From the IMG/VR virus record IMGVR_UViG_3300025431_000016, positions 1 to 22,940 of that record: a stretch of DNA of 22,940 bases; one strand, given 5' to 3'. This stretch comes from a virus. A program made the position numbers and the translations under genes. Every line of letters begins with the position of its first letter. The first letter of the stretch is position 1. The notes beneath the pieces are model-generated. The model ran no database searches, had not been told where the DNA came from, and was given only the letters and a program-made list of their open reading frames with translations. This document shows positions 8,824 through 13,730 of this stretch, in pieces.

Positions 8824-8925
8824 GTATAGATATCTATATGAATATCTTAGAAACTCTTAAAGAATTAATATAAATAATAAAGAAATATAAACTCCTAAGA
8901 ACTCTTGAAGATATTCTATATGAAT

Positions 8926-8954
8926 ATTATACACACGTTTAGAGGTTTTGTCAA
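8926..8954 (-). promoter_or_regulatory. Consensus sigma70 promoter for the terminase genes
   Basis: On the minus strand TTGACA (8949-8954) and TATAAT (8926-8931) are both perfect, with a 17-base spacer. The cassette 8926-8979 repeats the portal promoter cassette. Four of its eight differences are a CCCC/GGGG switch next to the -35 box. It drives the small and large terminase genes and the hydroxylase gene. Confidence 0.85.
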
Positions 8955-9151
8955 GGGGTAAAGTGTAAATAGTTTGAAAATAAATAGACAGTGCTTTAGT
9001 AGTAGTACTTATAATGAATATCATAATGAGGGGCGAGACTGTCATAATGTACTTATACTGGTTGACAAGGATATATGGTGTAAAATGTATAACAGTGCTA
9101 TAAATATACTAGGGGGGCGGGGGTGTCCCTGCGTACCCGTGCGTATACCTT

Positions 9152-9170
9152 AATGATAGTCATTCTCATT
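9152..9170 (+). promoter_or_regulatory. Fur-box-like operator 1
   Basis: AATGATAGTCATTCTCATT is a 9-1-9 dyad. In the register of the E. coli Fur consensus GATAATGATAATCATTATC, bases 9149-9167 match at 15 of 19 positions by eye. A TATAAA -10-like hexamer follows two bases downstream. Confidence 0.6.
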
Positions 9171-9220
9171 CGTATAAACTATATCATAATATAATAATAC
9201 AATGATACACACATTATGTA

Positions 9221-9239
9221 AATGAGAATCATTCGCATT
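9221..9239 (+). promoter_or_regulatory. Fur-box-like operator 2
   Basis: AATGAGAATCATTCGCATT is a 9-1-9 dyad with one mismatch between arms. It matches 14 of 19 positions of the E. coli Fur consensus in the shifted register. It is the weakest of the three sites. Confidence 0.5.
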
Positions 9240-9245
9240 AACATC

Positions 9246-9294
9246 AACTGTATTAGAATATCATAATAAAACTGTATAAGAATATCATAATAAA
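9246..9294 (+). repeat. 24-bp tandem direct repeat, two copies
   Basis: AACTGTAT-T/A-AGAATATCATAATAAA occurs at 9246-9270 and 9270-9294 with one mismatch and a 24-bp period. The core GAATATCATAAT also appears near 9016, outside the tandem pair. It lies between Fur-like sites 2 and 3. Function is unknown; it is iteron-like in form. Confidence 0.7.
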
Positions 9295-9313
9295 TAGGTG
9301 GTGGTTTACAGTA

Positions 9314-9332
9314 AATGATAATCATTCTCATT
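9314..9332 (+). promoter_or_regulatory. Fur-box-like operator 3
   Basis: AATGATAATCATTCTCATT differs from the perfect dyad by one base. It matches 16 of 19 positions of the E. coli Fur consensus and fits the AATGANAATNATTNTCATT form seen in gammaproteobacteria. A perfect TATAAT lies four bases downstream (9337-9342), so a bound Fur dimer would cover a promoter there. Confidence 0.65.
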
Positions 9333-9441
9333 CGCATATAATAGTATTATAATCCAATAATATAATAATATAATGATATTCTAATGCTTTACTACATAAG
9401 CATATAACGATATTATAATATAACTATACAATAATATGCAA

Positions 9442-9491
9442 ATAGTTGAAAAATAACTTGACAAAGTTTAAAAAGTATGTTACGCGTATGC
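9442..9491 (+). promoter_or_regulatory. Rightward promoter-like cassette, copy 1
   Basis: A TTGACA at 9458-9463 is preceded by ATAGTTGAAAAATA. The same arrangement recurs at 9551-9600 with conserved downstream bases (GTTTAA and TGTTA). The -10 is not obvious at 17 bases in this copy, so it may need an activator or be a degenerate duplicate. Confidence 0.4.
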
Positions 9492-9550
9492 GTTCCTATT
9501 CTTTTATAGGGGATAATCTAAAAACTACATTAGAATATTATAATAACGTG

Positions 9551-9600
9551 ATAGTTGAAAAATAGTTTGACATTGGTTTAATAATCTGTTAAGGTGTGCA
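9551..9600 (+). promoter_or_regulatory. Rightward promoter-like cassette, copy 2
   Basis: TTGACA at 9567-9572 is followed 17 bases later by TAAGGT (9590-9595), a weak -10. The upstream ATAGTTGAAAAATA block is shared with copy 1, 109 bases away. It is well placed to transcribe the gene starting at 9731. Confidence 0.5.
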
Positions 9601-9633
9601 CCATATCAATAAACAAAGGGTTTTTTGGTATAC

Positions 9634-9671
9634 GTTGCAATTTTGCAACAATTTGTAGTAAAAATACTACA
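9634..9671 (+). repeat. Two adjacent perfect inverted repeats
   Basis: GTTGCAA-tt-TTGCAAC (9634-9649) is followed four bases later by TGTAGTA-aaaa-TACTACA (9654-9671). Both have perfect 7-bp arms. They lie in the untranslated leader or operator zone of the gene at 9731, and may be protein-binding dyads or RNA hairpins. Confidence 0.6.
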
Positions 9672-9686
9672 CTTTGTTATTAGCGT

Positions 9687-9703
9687 TAATTAACAGTTAA
9701 TTA
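9687..9703 (+). repeat. TAATTAAC-N-GTTAATTA dyad, copy 1
   Basis: A perfect 8-1-8 dyad sits 27 bases before the ATG at 9731. It shares the flanks TTAGC and TTAG with copy 3. It may be an operator (inference). Confidence 0.65.
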
Positions 9704-9730
9704 GCAAAGATTATAAAAAAGGTAACTATT

Positions 9731-10222
9731 ATGACTAACACAAAAATAAAGAAAATCACGAAAAACACTACACCGAATAACATTAACAAAAGTAAAAAGA
9801 TATCAGATTTTAAAAACTTGATTAACCTTGCGAATGCAACGGATAAAGAATTAAAAGAATTATCAATCACCAAAGGCAAAGTTTGTGATAATATCGTTAA
9901 TTACTACATAGGTTTAAACATTGGCGAATTTGAAAATAAATTCAAAACTGACGCCATAGAAAATGATATTGCTATACGTTTAAAAGGCTTTAAACCATCA
10001 CCAATCGCAAAACCAATCATTGGTACTGCCAAAACGGTGATATCGAATTGCAAAAAGTTTATAAAACTAGGTAACGTTATCAATAAAACTACTACTTATA
10101 AAGCAATACGCAAGGCAACCGCGTCAAAACCAACTTTGACAGAAAATCGAATTAATCTGAATAAAAAATTAGCTTTACTATCTGACGATATTATCGCTAA
10201 ACTACTTGAAACCTTAAAATAA
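9731..10222 (+). CDS. Basic 163-residue protein of unknown function, first early gene
   Basis: I do not recognise this protein. It is strongly basic and Lys/Asn-rich, especially in the first 30 residues (MTNTKIKKITKNTT) and the centre (ISNCKKFIKLGNVINKTTTY). It lacks membrane segments and has one helical stretch around LINLANATDKELKELSITKG. An AAGG ribosome site lies upstream. It is the first rightward gene, has its own promoter-like cassettes, is followed by a hairpin (10237-10268), and is flanked by dyads at 9687-9703 and 10303-10319. Its codon use is more AT-rich than the replication genes. All this fits a self-contained, exchangeable early cassette encoding a nucleic acid-binding or host-takeover protein, but the function is inferred only from charge and position. 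Confidence 0.65.
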   Translation: MTNTKIKKITKNTTPNNINKSKKISDFKNLINLANATDKELKELSITKGKVCDNIVNYYIGLNIGEFENKFKTDAIENDIAIRLKGFKPSPIAKPIIGTAKTVISNCKKFIKLGNVINKTTTYKAIRKATASKPTLTENRINLNKKLALLSDDIIAKLLETLK

Positions 10223-10236
10223 CCTTTTAACAAAAA

Positions 10237-10268
10237 GCCATTAATCGCCTTAACGGGTGATTTTTGGC
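10237..10268 (+). terminator. Hairpin after the basic early gene, candidate terminator
   Basis: GCCA-tt-AATCGCC, loop TTAACG, GGTGATT-tt-TGGC folds as a 7-bp stem with one G-T wobble plus an outer 4-bp stem across a small internal loop. A TTTTT run lies within the 3' arm. It begins 14 bases after the stop codon. Confidence 0.5.
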
Positions 10269-10302
10269 GTCCGTTATAAAGTAATTTTTACTAATTAGCT
10301 GT

Positions 10303-10319
10303 TAATTAACTGTTAATTA
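10303..10319 (+). repeat. TAATTAAC-N-GTTAATTA dyad, copy 2
   Basis: A perfect 8-1-8 dyad with T at the centre, so it is inverted relative to copies 1 and 3. A further half-site, CTAATTAGC, lies just to the left, giving three half-sites at 11-base spacing. The remaining sequence between 10223 and 10490 is AT-rich and shows no gene. Confidence 0.65.
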
Positions 10320-10439
10320 GTAAACGTTATATATAAGATTTAAGCCATTATTATTGAATAACCTATACATAGTATAGATTTTATATAATAGTTGCTTAAA
10401 TCGAATATATGAGCGTTTAATAGGTCATTACTTAGCCGT

Positions 10440-10456
10440 TAATTAACAGTTAATTA
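10440..10456 (+). repeat. TAATTAAC-N-GTTAATTA dyad, copy 3
   Basis: Same dyad and orientation as copy 1, again preceded by TTAGC and followed by TTAG. It sits 34 bases before the ATG at 10491, so copies 1 and 3 each immediately precede a gene. Confidence 0.65.
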
Positions 10457-10490
10457 GTGAAAAATAATAATAAAACTTAGAGGATATAAA

Positions 10491-10661
10491 ATGATTAATA
10501 CAAACTATGATTTTGATAATAATAATCAAGATGATTTAATGATTAATGGTAACGATAACGATTTTCTGATATCGGATTTTGTAACAGAATTTGATAATAT
10601 GAATGAGTTTGATGTAATGGATTTTGATAATAATGAGGTGTTTACTAATGAATATAAATAA
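10491..10661 (+). CDS. Very acidic Asp/Asn-rich 56-residue protein
   Basis: This protein is not recognised. It opens MINTNYDFDNNNQDDLMING and continues with FVTEFDNMNEFDVMDF. It has a large excess of Asp and Glu, many Asn and Phe, and only one Lys, at its C-terminus. AGAGGA stands seven bases before the ATG. Small acidic early phage proteins often mimic DNA or bind host RNA polymerase or restriction enzymes, so an inhibitor role is a fair guess from composition but unproven. It overlaps the next gene by 14 bases in another frame. Confidence 0.6.
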   Translation: MINTNYDFDNNNQDDLMINGNDNDFLISDFVTEFDNMNEFDVMDFDNNEVFTNEYK

Positions 10662-10779
10662 CGTGATGGATTTATATGTTTACTTAGCATTTAGCGGGGT
10701 AATCTTTTGTGTTGTGATGTTTGGGTGGGTGTTAATCTCACTTAAGAAGTGGAATAGAATGACGAGAGATAACCACTAA
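10648..10779 (+). CDS. Small one-helix membrane protein
   Basis: This is a 43-residue protein with one long hydrophobic segment (VYLAFSGVIFCVVMFGWVLI, residues 11-30) followed by a basic tail (KKWNRMTRDNH). That pattern implies a single-pass inner-membrane protein with the tail in the cytoplasm. A GAGG ribosome site inside the upstream gene precedes its ATG, and its stop overlaps the next ATG (TAATG), so it is translated in a coupled chain. Function is unknown; superinfection exclusion or membrane targeting would be guesses. Confidence 0.6.
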   Translation: MNINNVMDLYVYLAFSGVIFCVVMFGWVLISLKKWNRMTRDNH

Positions 10780-10973
10780 TGAGAAAATTAAACAAGAAAC
10801 AAAAGAATATGATTGATATATTTATTAAAAACAATCAATCAGGTGGAATGTTTTTAAGTGCAAGTGTTATTGATAGTGATGGTGCAATTGAAAATGTTAA
10901 TCGTTATGATACGTGTTGGTCTGATATTGAAAGATATTATACCGATAACTTTAATAAAGGAGAATTATGCTAA
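10779..10973 (+). CDS. Small hypothetical phage protein, 64 residues
   Basis: This protein is not recognised. It begins with a basic helix (MRKLNKKQKNMIDIFIKNNQ) and then becomes acidic with several aromatic residues (VNRYDTCWSDIERYYTDNF). It has no membrane segment. It overlaps the upstream stop by one base and the downstream start by seven bases, and a GGAG near its 3' end serves the next gene. It belongs to the early operon. Confidence 0.6.
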   Translation: MRKLNKKQKNMIDIFIKNNQSGGMFLSASVIDSDGAIENVNRYDTCWSDIERYYTDNFNKGELC

Positions 10974-11674
10974 AAACTAAAGATATAAAATTTAACGGGG
11001 GTTTGCTGAGTGCAGGTAGCAACGCTAAGATAATCAAAGATAACGGTGATGAATATATCGTTGCGGGATTATCTCTCGCACCTGCTGATACAGTAGAGGG
11101 TGTAAACGTATGTGCTATGGCAGAATGTGCGGACTGTAAGAACGATTGTCTATATACAACGGGGCGAGGGGCGATGTCTAACGTACAACAAGCAAGAAAA
11201 CGCAAGACAGAATTTTATCGAGATGACAAAGAGGGTTTTATGCGTGTAGTTGAGGGTGATATCTCTGCGTTCAAGCGTAAGTGTGAACTGTTAGGGGTGA
11301 AACCCGCTATTAGATTGAACGTACTGTCGGACATTAACTATATGAAAACGATTAAGAAGTTTCCCGATGTGCAATTCTATGATTACACTAAGAATGTTAA
11401 GTGGGCGTTTAAAGAAGTCCCCGATAACTATCACCTTACGTTTAGTTATAGTGGTGCTGATGTATATAAACCGTTAGTACGTAAGGTTATAAAAGAAACA
11501 TCTCATAACGTAGCTGTGGTATTTCGTAATGAATTACCCGATACATTTATGGGGCGTAGAGTTATTGATGGGGACATTAATGACTTTAGATTTGATGATG
11601 ATAAAGGTGTTATCGTTGGATTGAAAGCAAAGGGTAAGGCGCGAAAGAGTACGTCTAACTTTGTTGTTAAGTAA
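10967..11674 (+). CDS. GP88-like four-cysteine phage protein
   Basis: This 235-residue protein resembles the phage GP88 family, a widespread group without assigned biochemistry. The signature is a short beta-rich start, then SLAPADTVEGVNVCAMAECA followed by DCKNDCLYTTGRGAM, with cysteines C49, C54, C57 and C61, and a conserved VQQARKRKTEFYRDD after it (residues 73-87). The Cys cluster could bind zinc or an iron-sulfur centre. The rest has alternating strand/helix elements (PAIRLNVLSDINYMKTIKKF and the TFSYSGADVYKP segment) and a basic C-terminus (KAKGKARKSTSNF). A GGAG just upstream precedes the ATG. Family membership is recalled from the motif pattern; the function remains open. Confidence 0.6.
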   Translation: MLKTKDIKFNGGLLSAGSNAKIIKDNGDEYIVAGLSLAPADTVEGVNVCAMAECADCKNDCLYTTGRGAMSNVQQARKRKTEFYRDDKEGFMRVVEGDISAFKRKCELLGVKPAIRLNVLSDINYMKTIKKFPDVQFYDYTKNVKWAFKEVPDNYHLTFSYSGADVYKPLVRKVIKETSHNVAVVFRNELPDTFMGRRVIDGDINDFRFDDDKGVIVGLKAKGKARKSTSNFVVK

Positions 11675-11737
11675 GACCGTTACTGTCTGCAATAATGTAG
11701 ATGGGACATTATAAAATAAAATATAGGTATAAATAAA

Positions 11738-12091
11738 ATGACAAACTTTTTTAATAAAATCTTCAACCGTACTACGGCAACTACAACTACAACTACTGAT
11801 TTGTTTACTCGTATTAGTGTACATCACAATAAGAATACGCGTAAGGTAAATCAAACCACCACTGTAGCACTGAGAGGTAACAAGAAAGAAGCCATTGCTG
11901 AGATACTACGTAAGGGTATTCCAATGACAGCGAGAGAGTTAGCACATACTGCAGGCTTCAAGCTGTCGTATGTAGCATCAGCGTTTCAGTACGACAAGAA
12001 AAACCTACCTACTACACGTCTGTTTAAAGAAGCAGGTAGTCGCAAATGTATGTTCTCAGGCAACGTAGCTAAGCTATACACTGTGAAATAA
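11738..12091 (+). CDS. Thr-rich linker plus winged-helix-like protein
   Basis: This is a 117-residue protein. Residues 12-20 are a Thr tract, with a further Thr/Asn/His-rich linker. From about residue 48 a DNA-binding-like domain follows: NKKEAIAEILRKGIPMTARE, LAHTAGFKLSYVASAFQYDK and RKCMFSGNVAKLYTVK, resembling a winged helix with a beta-wing end. It may regulate early genes. A 16-bp perfect palindrome overlaps its stop codon. The upstream 63 bases show no strong ribosome site, only AGG about 12 bases ahead, so expression may be low. Confidence 0.6.
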   Translation: MTNFFNKIFNRTTATTTTTTDLFTRISVHHNKNTRKVNQTTTVALRGNKKEAIAEILRKGIPMTARELAHTAGFKLSYVASAFQYDKKNLPTTRLFKEAGSRKCMFSGNVAKLYTVK

Positions 12092-12102
12092 ACGCGTTTA
12101 TT
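12087..12102 (+). promoter_or_regulatory. 16-bp perfect palindrome, possible operator
   Basis: AATAAACGCGTTTATT is a perfect palindrome spanning the stop of the winged-helix-like gene and lying just before the strong ribosome site of the next reading frame. It may be a binding site for a dimeric regulator or an RNA hairpin. Confidence 0.4.
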
Positions 12103-12115
12103 CTAGGAGAATACT

Positions 12116-12151
12116 ATGACTACAAATAGATTAACGAGGGGATTACTATGA
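12116..12151 (+). CDS. Possible 11-codon leader peptide
   Basis: ATG with an excellent TAGGAG site (spacing 6) opens the peptide MTTNRLTRGLL. Its TGA overlaps the next gene's ATG as ATGA. The peptide is probably a translational-coupling leader that brings ribosomes to the 99-residue gene. It may instead be a decayed gene remnant. Confidence 0.4.
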   Translation: MTTNRLTRGLL

Positions 12152-12447
12152 TTGCATACAAGTTAGTACGTAAACTTAAGAGTGGAAAACTAACACCACT
12201 CTTTATAAACAAGACACAAGGTATTGAACTTAATACGTGGTATAAGTCAGAGTGCCACCCAACCAAAGGCTTTAAGGTTAGGCAAGGTTGGCACTGTACC
12301 TCAACACCTAACGCACCACACCTAACGAATAAGGGTAGAGTGTGGCTCAAGGTAGAGATTGAGGACGTAACAGAACACCAACGACCACAGTCACAAGGTG
12401 GGGTGTGGTACACAGCAGATAAGATTAGATTTTTGGAGGCACTATAA
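12148..12447 (+). CDS. Conserved phage hypothetical protein, 99 residues
   Basis: The pattern AYKLVRKLKSGKLTPLFINK, HPTKGFKVRQGWHCTSTPNA, and RVWLKVEIEDVTEHQRPQSQ with the WYTADKIRF ending is one I recognise from many unrelated tailed phages and some prophages. No function is established. It is probably a compact beta-rich domain, with one His-Cys pair (WHCTS). GAGGGG eight bases before the ATG is the ribosome site. It follows the 11-codon leader with an ATGA overlap and shares one base with the next gene. Confidence 0.7.
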   Translation: MIAYKLVRKLKSGKLTPLFINKTQGIELNTWYKSECHPTKGFKVRQGWHCTSTPNAPHLTNKGRVWLKVEIEDVTEHQRPQSQGGVWYTADKIRFLEAL

Positions 12448-12617
12448 TGAATAACGATTACGATGACGATGTAGAAGTAAGTGATTGCTGTGGTGCTGAG
12501 ATAATCTATACAGACATATGTAGTGACTGTAAAGAGCATTGTGGTGTGCAAGAGTGGGACGATGACGAAGAAACACCTGAGCAGATGAACGAGAGTTTAC
12601 GTGCGTTAGGATTTTAA
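12447..12617 (+). CDS. Small acidic zinc-ribbon-like protein
   Basis: This 56-residue protein has Cys at 14, 15, 25, 28 and 32 in DCCGAEIIYTDICSDCKEHC, a treble-clef or zinc-ribbon pattern frequently seen in small phage proteins. Acidic stretches lie at both ends (NNDYDDDVEV and EWDDDEETPE). The fold would be held by a single zinc ion. GGAGG precedes the start within the upstream gene, and the ATG overlaps its stop by one base. A role in binding a host protein is possible but not shown. Confidence 0.6.
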   Translation: MNNDYDDDVEVSDCCGAEIIYTDICSDCKEHCGVQEWDDDEETPEQMNESLRALGF

Positions 12618-12630
12618 TAGGAGATATATG

Positions 12631-13026
12631 ATGAAAACATTAAGTGAACAAGTAGATTTATTAGAGGTAAATAATAGGAACACTATTTATCAGATGAAGA
12701 AGTGGAGAGAACACGCAGAGAGTCTTGAGTTGCGGTTAGATAACCTAATAGAAGAGAGAGATGAAACACTCGTAAATAGGGATATCGCAGAGGACGCAGT
12801 ACTTGAATTGGCAGCTGAAAGAGATATGTTAGCAGAGGAGAATGCTTCATTTGCTAACTACCTAGAGTACCACGGATACTCACAGTGTGAGGTAGATAAT
12901 ATTGCACAAGGTTGGCACGGTTCAGTGAGTGACAGGTTAGAGGACGCTGAGGAACTAAAAGCTGAGGTTAAAGACCTTAAGTTTAGACTAAATACAATTG
13001 CAAACTACACAGTAATGGAGAATTAA
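12631..13026 (+). CDS. Coiled-coil protein, paralogue of the gene at 13521
   Basis: This is a 131-residue, Glu/Leu-rich protein, almost all helix. The N-terminal 60 residues are coiled coil (WREHAESLELRLDNLIEERD). A segment at about 73-105 (ERDMLAEENASFANYLEYHG and YSQCEVDNIAQGWHGS) is shared with the gene at 13521. A further helix, EDAEELKAEVKDLKFRL, ends it. AGGAG lies seven bases before the second of two adjacent ATGs (12628 and 12631), so I take 12631 as the start. Function unknown. Confidence 0.65.
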   Translation: MKTLSEQVDLLEVNNRNTIYQMKKWREHAESLELRLDNLIEERDETLVNRDIAEDAVLELAAERDMLAEENASFANYLEYHGYSQCEVDNIAQGWHGSVSDRLEDAEELKAEVKDLKFRLNTIANYTVMEN

Positions 13027-13027
13027 G

Positions 13028-13201
13028 ATGAACACTAAACGAATTGAAACAGGTGGAGGTAACTACTTAATACAAGTAGATGATAACTCACGAGTATTAA
13101 TTATTGGTGAGGGTTTAGTTACTGTTTGGGAGAGCGAAGAAGATTTCTACGCTAACCTCGATGGTGCTACCAACCAACCACTAGACACATTTGAATATTA
13201 A
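13028..13201 (+). CDS. Small hypothetical protein, 57 residues
   Basis: This protein is not recognised. It looks beta-rich (NYLIQVDDNSRVLIIGEGLV and TVWESEEDFYANLDGA) and acidic. Its ATG follows the upstream stop by one base, so it is translated by coupling. A membrane segment is not evident. Confidence 0.5.
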   Translation: MNTKRIETGGGNYLIQVDDNSRVLIIGEGLVTVWESEEDFYANLDGATNQPLDTFEY

Positions 13202-13212
13202 AGGAGAATAAA

Positions 13213-13371
13213 ATGACAGAACAGCAAGAGAATACATTATCAGACCTACATTATCTAGTAGCTAATAAAAACTATTGGACGGATAGATGGTATAAAGATG
13301 ATACATCCTTTGAGATGTGGAGAGCAATTGATGAAGCGATTGAATTAATTAATGAGTTAAAGGAGAAATAA
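13213..13371 (+). CDS. Small helical hypothetical protein, 52 residues
   Basis: This protein is not recognised. It is helical and rich in Trp, Asp and Glu (ANKNYWTDRWYKDD, then FEMWRAIDEAIELINELKEK). AAGGAG ahead of the ATG is a strong ribosome site. The next gene starts two bases after its stop. Confidence 0.55.
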   Translation: MTEQQENTLSDLHYLVANKNYWTDRWYKDDTSFEMWRAIDEAIELINELKEK

Positions 13372-13372
13372 G

Positions 13373-13519
13373 ATGACTAAATATCACGTATATAGTTCAA
13401 TGTTAGGCGGATATCTTGCAATGGATTTCACAACAAAGGAAGAAGCACAAGAATACATCGAGGATTATCACTGTAAGATTGAGAAAACTCAAATGAAAGT
13501 ATTAACACAGGAGAAATAA
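13373..13519 (+). CDS. Small hypothetical protein, 48 residues
   Basis: This protein is not recognised. It starts with a strand-forming MTKYHVYSSMLGGYLAMDFT, followed by a helix TKEEAQEYIEDYHCKIEKTQ. This hints at a compact beta-alpha fold such as is common in phage micro-proteins. An AAAGGAG site sits in the end of the previous gene. Confidence 0.5.
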   Translation: MTKYHVYSSMLGGYLAMDFTTKEEAQEYIEDYHCKIEKTQMKVLTQEK

Positions 13520-13520
13520 T

Positions 13521-13730
13521 ATGTATGAAGAAACAACACAAGAACAAATAGATAGACTATACCGTAAAATCTCTAGTCTTATAGAGGAGAGAGATATGTT
13601 GGCTGATGAGAATAAGAACTTCAGTGAGTACCTAAGTAATGACTGGTGCTACAGTCAAAGACAAATTGAGGAGGTTGCTAGGACAGGACACTCACCAACA
13701 CCACAGGAGGATTTAGATGAAAGTATCTAG
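13521..13730 (+). CDS. Coiled-coil protein, short paralogue of the gene at 12631
   Basis: This 69-residue protein shares ERDMLADENKNFSEYLS and YSQRQIEEVARTGHS with the protein at 12631 (ERDMLAEENASFANYLE and YSQCEVDNIAQGWHGS). It lacks the longer N-terminal coiled coil and the C-terminal helix. It looks like a tandem gene duplication that has shrunk or diverged. AGGAG lies ahead of the ATG, and its end overlaps the next gene by 14 bases. Confidence 0.65.
   Translation: MYEETTQEQIDRLYRKISSLIEERDMLADENKNFSEYLSNDWCYSQRQIEEVARTGHSPTPQEDLDESI

Larger units (their letters stand above)
8775..9730. other. Divergent non-coding control region
   Basis: No credible gene is visible in this AT-rich stretch between the leftward packaging operon and the rightward early genes. 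It contains the leftward promoter, a G-rich run (near 9110-9123), three Fur-box-like dyads, a 24-bp tandem repeat, many TAATAT/TATAAT runs, two copies of a rightward promoter-like cassette, a CCTAT-6-ATAGG hairpin at 9495-9510 and two perfect inverted repeats at 9634-9671. Its size, base composition and position suit an early control region and possibly a replication origin (inference). Confidence 0.6.

Noticed and set aside
8857-9045. 62-residue open frame on the minus strand in the control region
   Set aside because: It overlaps the consensus leftward promoter and its duplicated cassette, has no ribosome site, and its composition is that of translated AT-rich DNA.
9040-9090. Possible rightward promoter with TTGACA near 9062
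   Set aside because: No -10 at 16-18 bases: TAAAAT is 13 bases away and TATAAC about 20. Too weak to list.
8775-9730. CRISPR-like or tRNA-like structure in the control region
   Set aside because: Repeats are AT-rich, irregularly spaced and not separated by unique spacers of equal length; no cloverleaf is visible.
12120-12551. 143-residue minus-strand frame opposite the 99-residue and zinc-ribbon genes
   Set aside because: Antisense to two genes with good ribosome sites and recognisable motifs.
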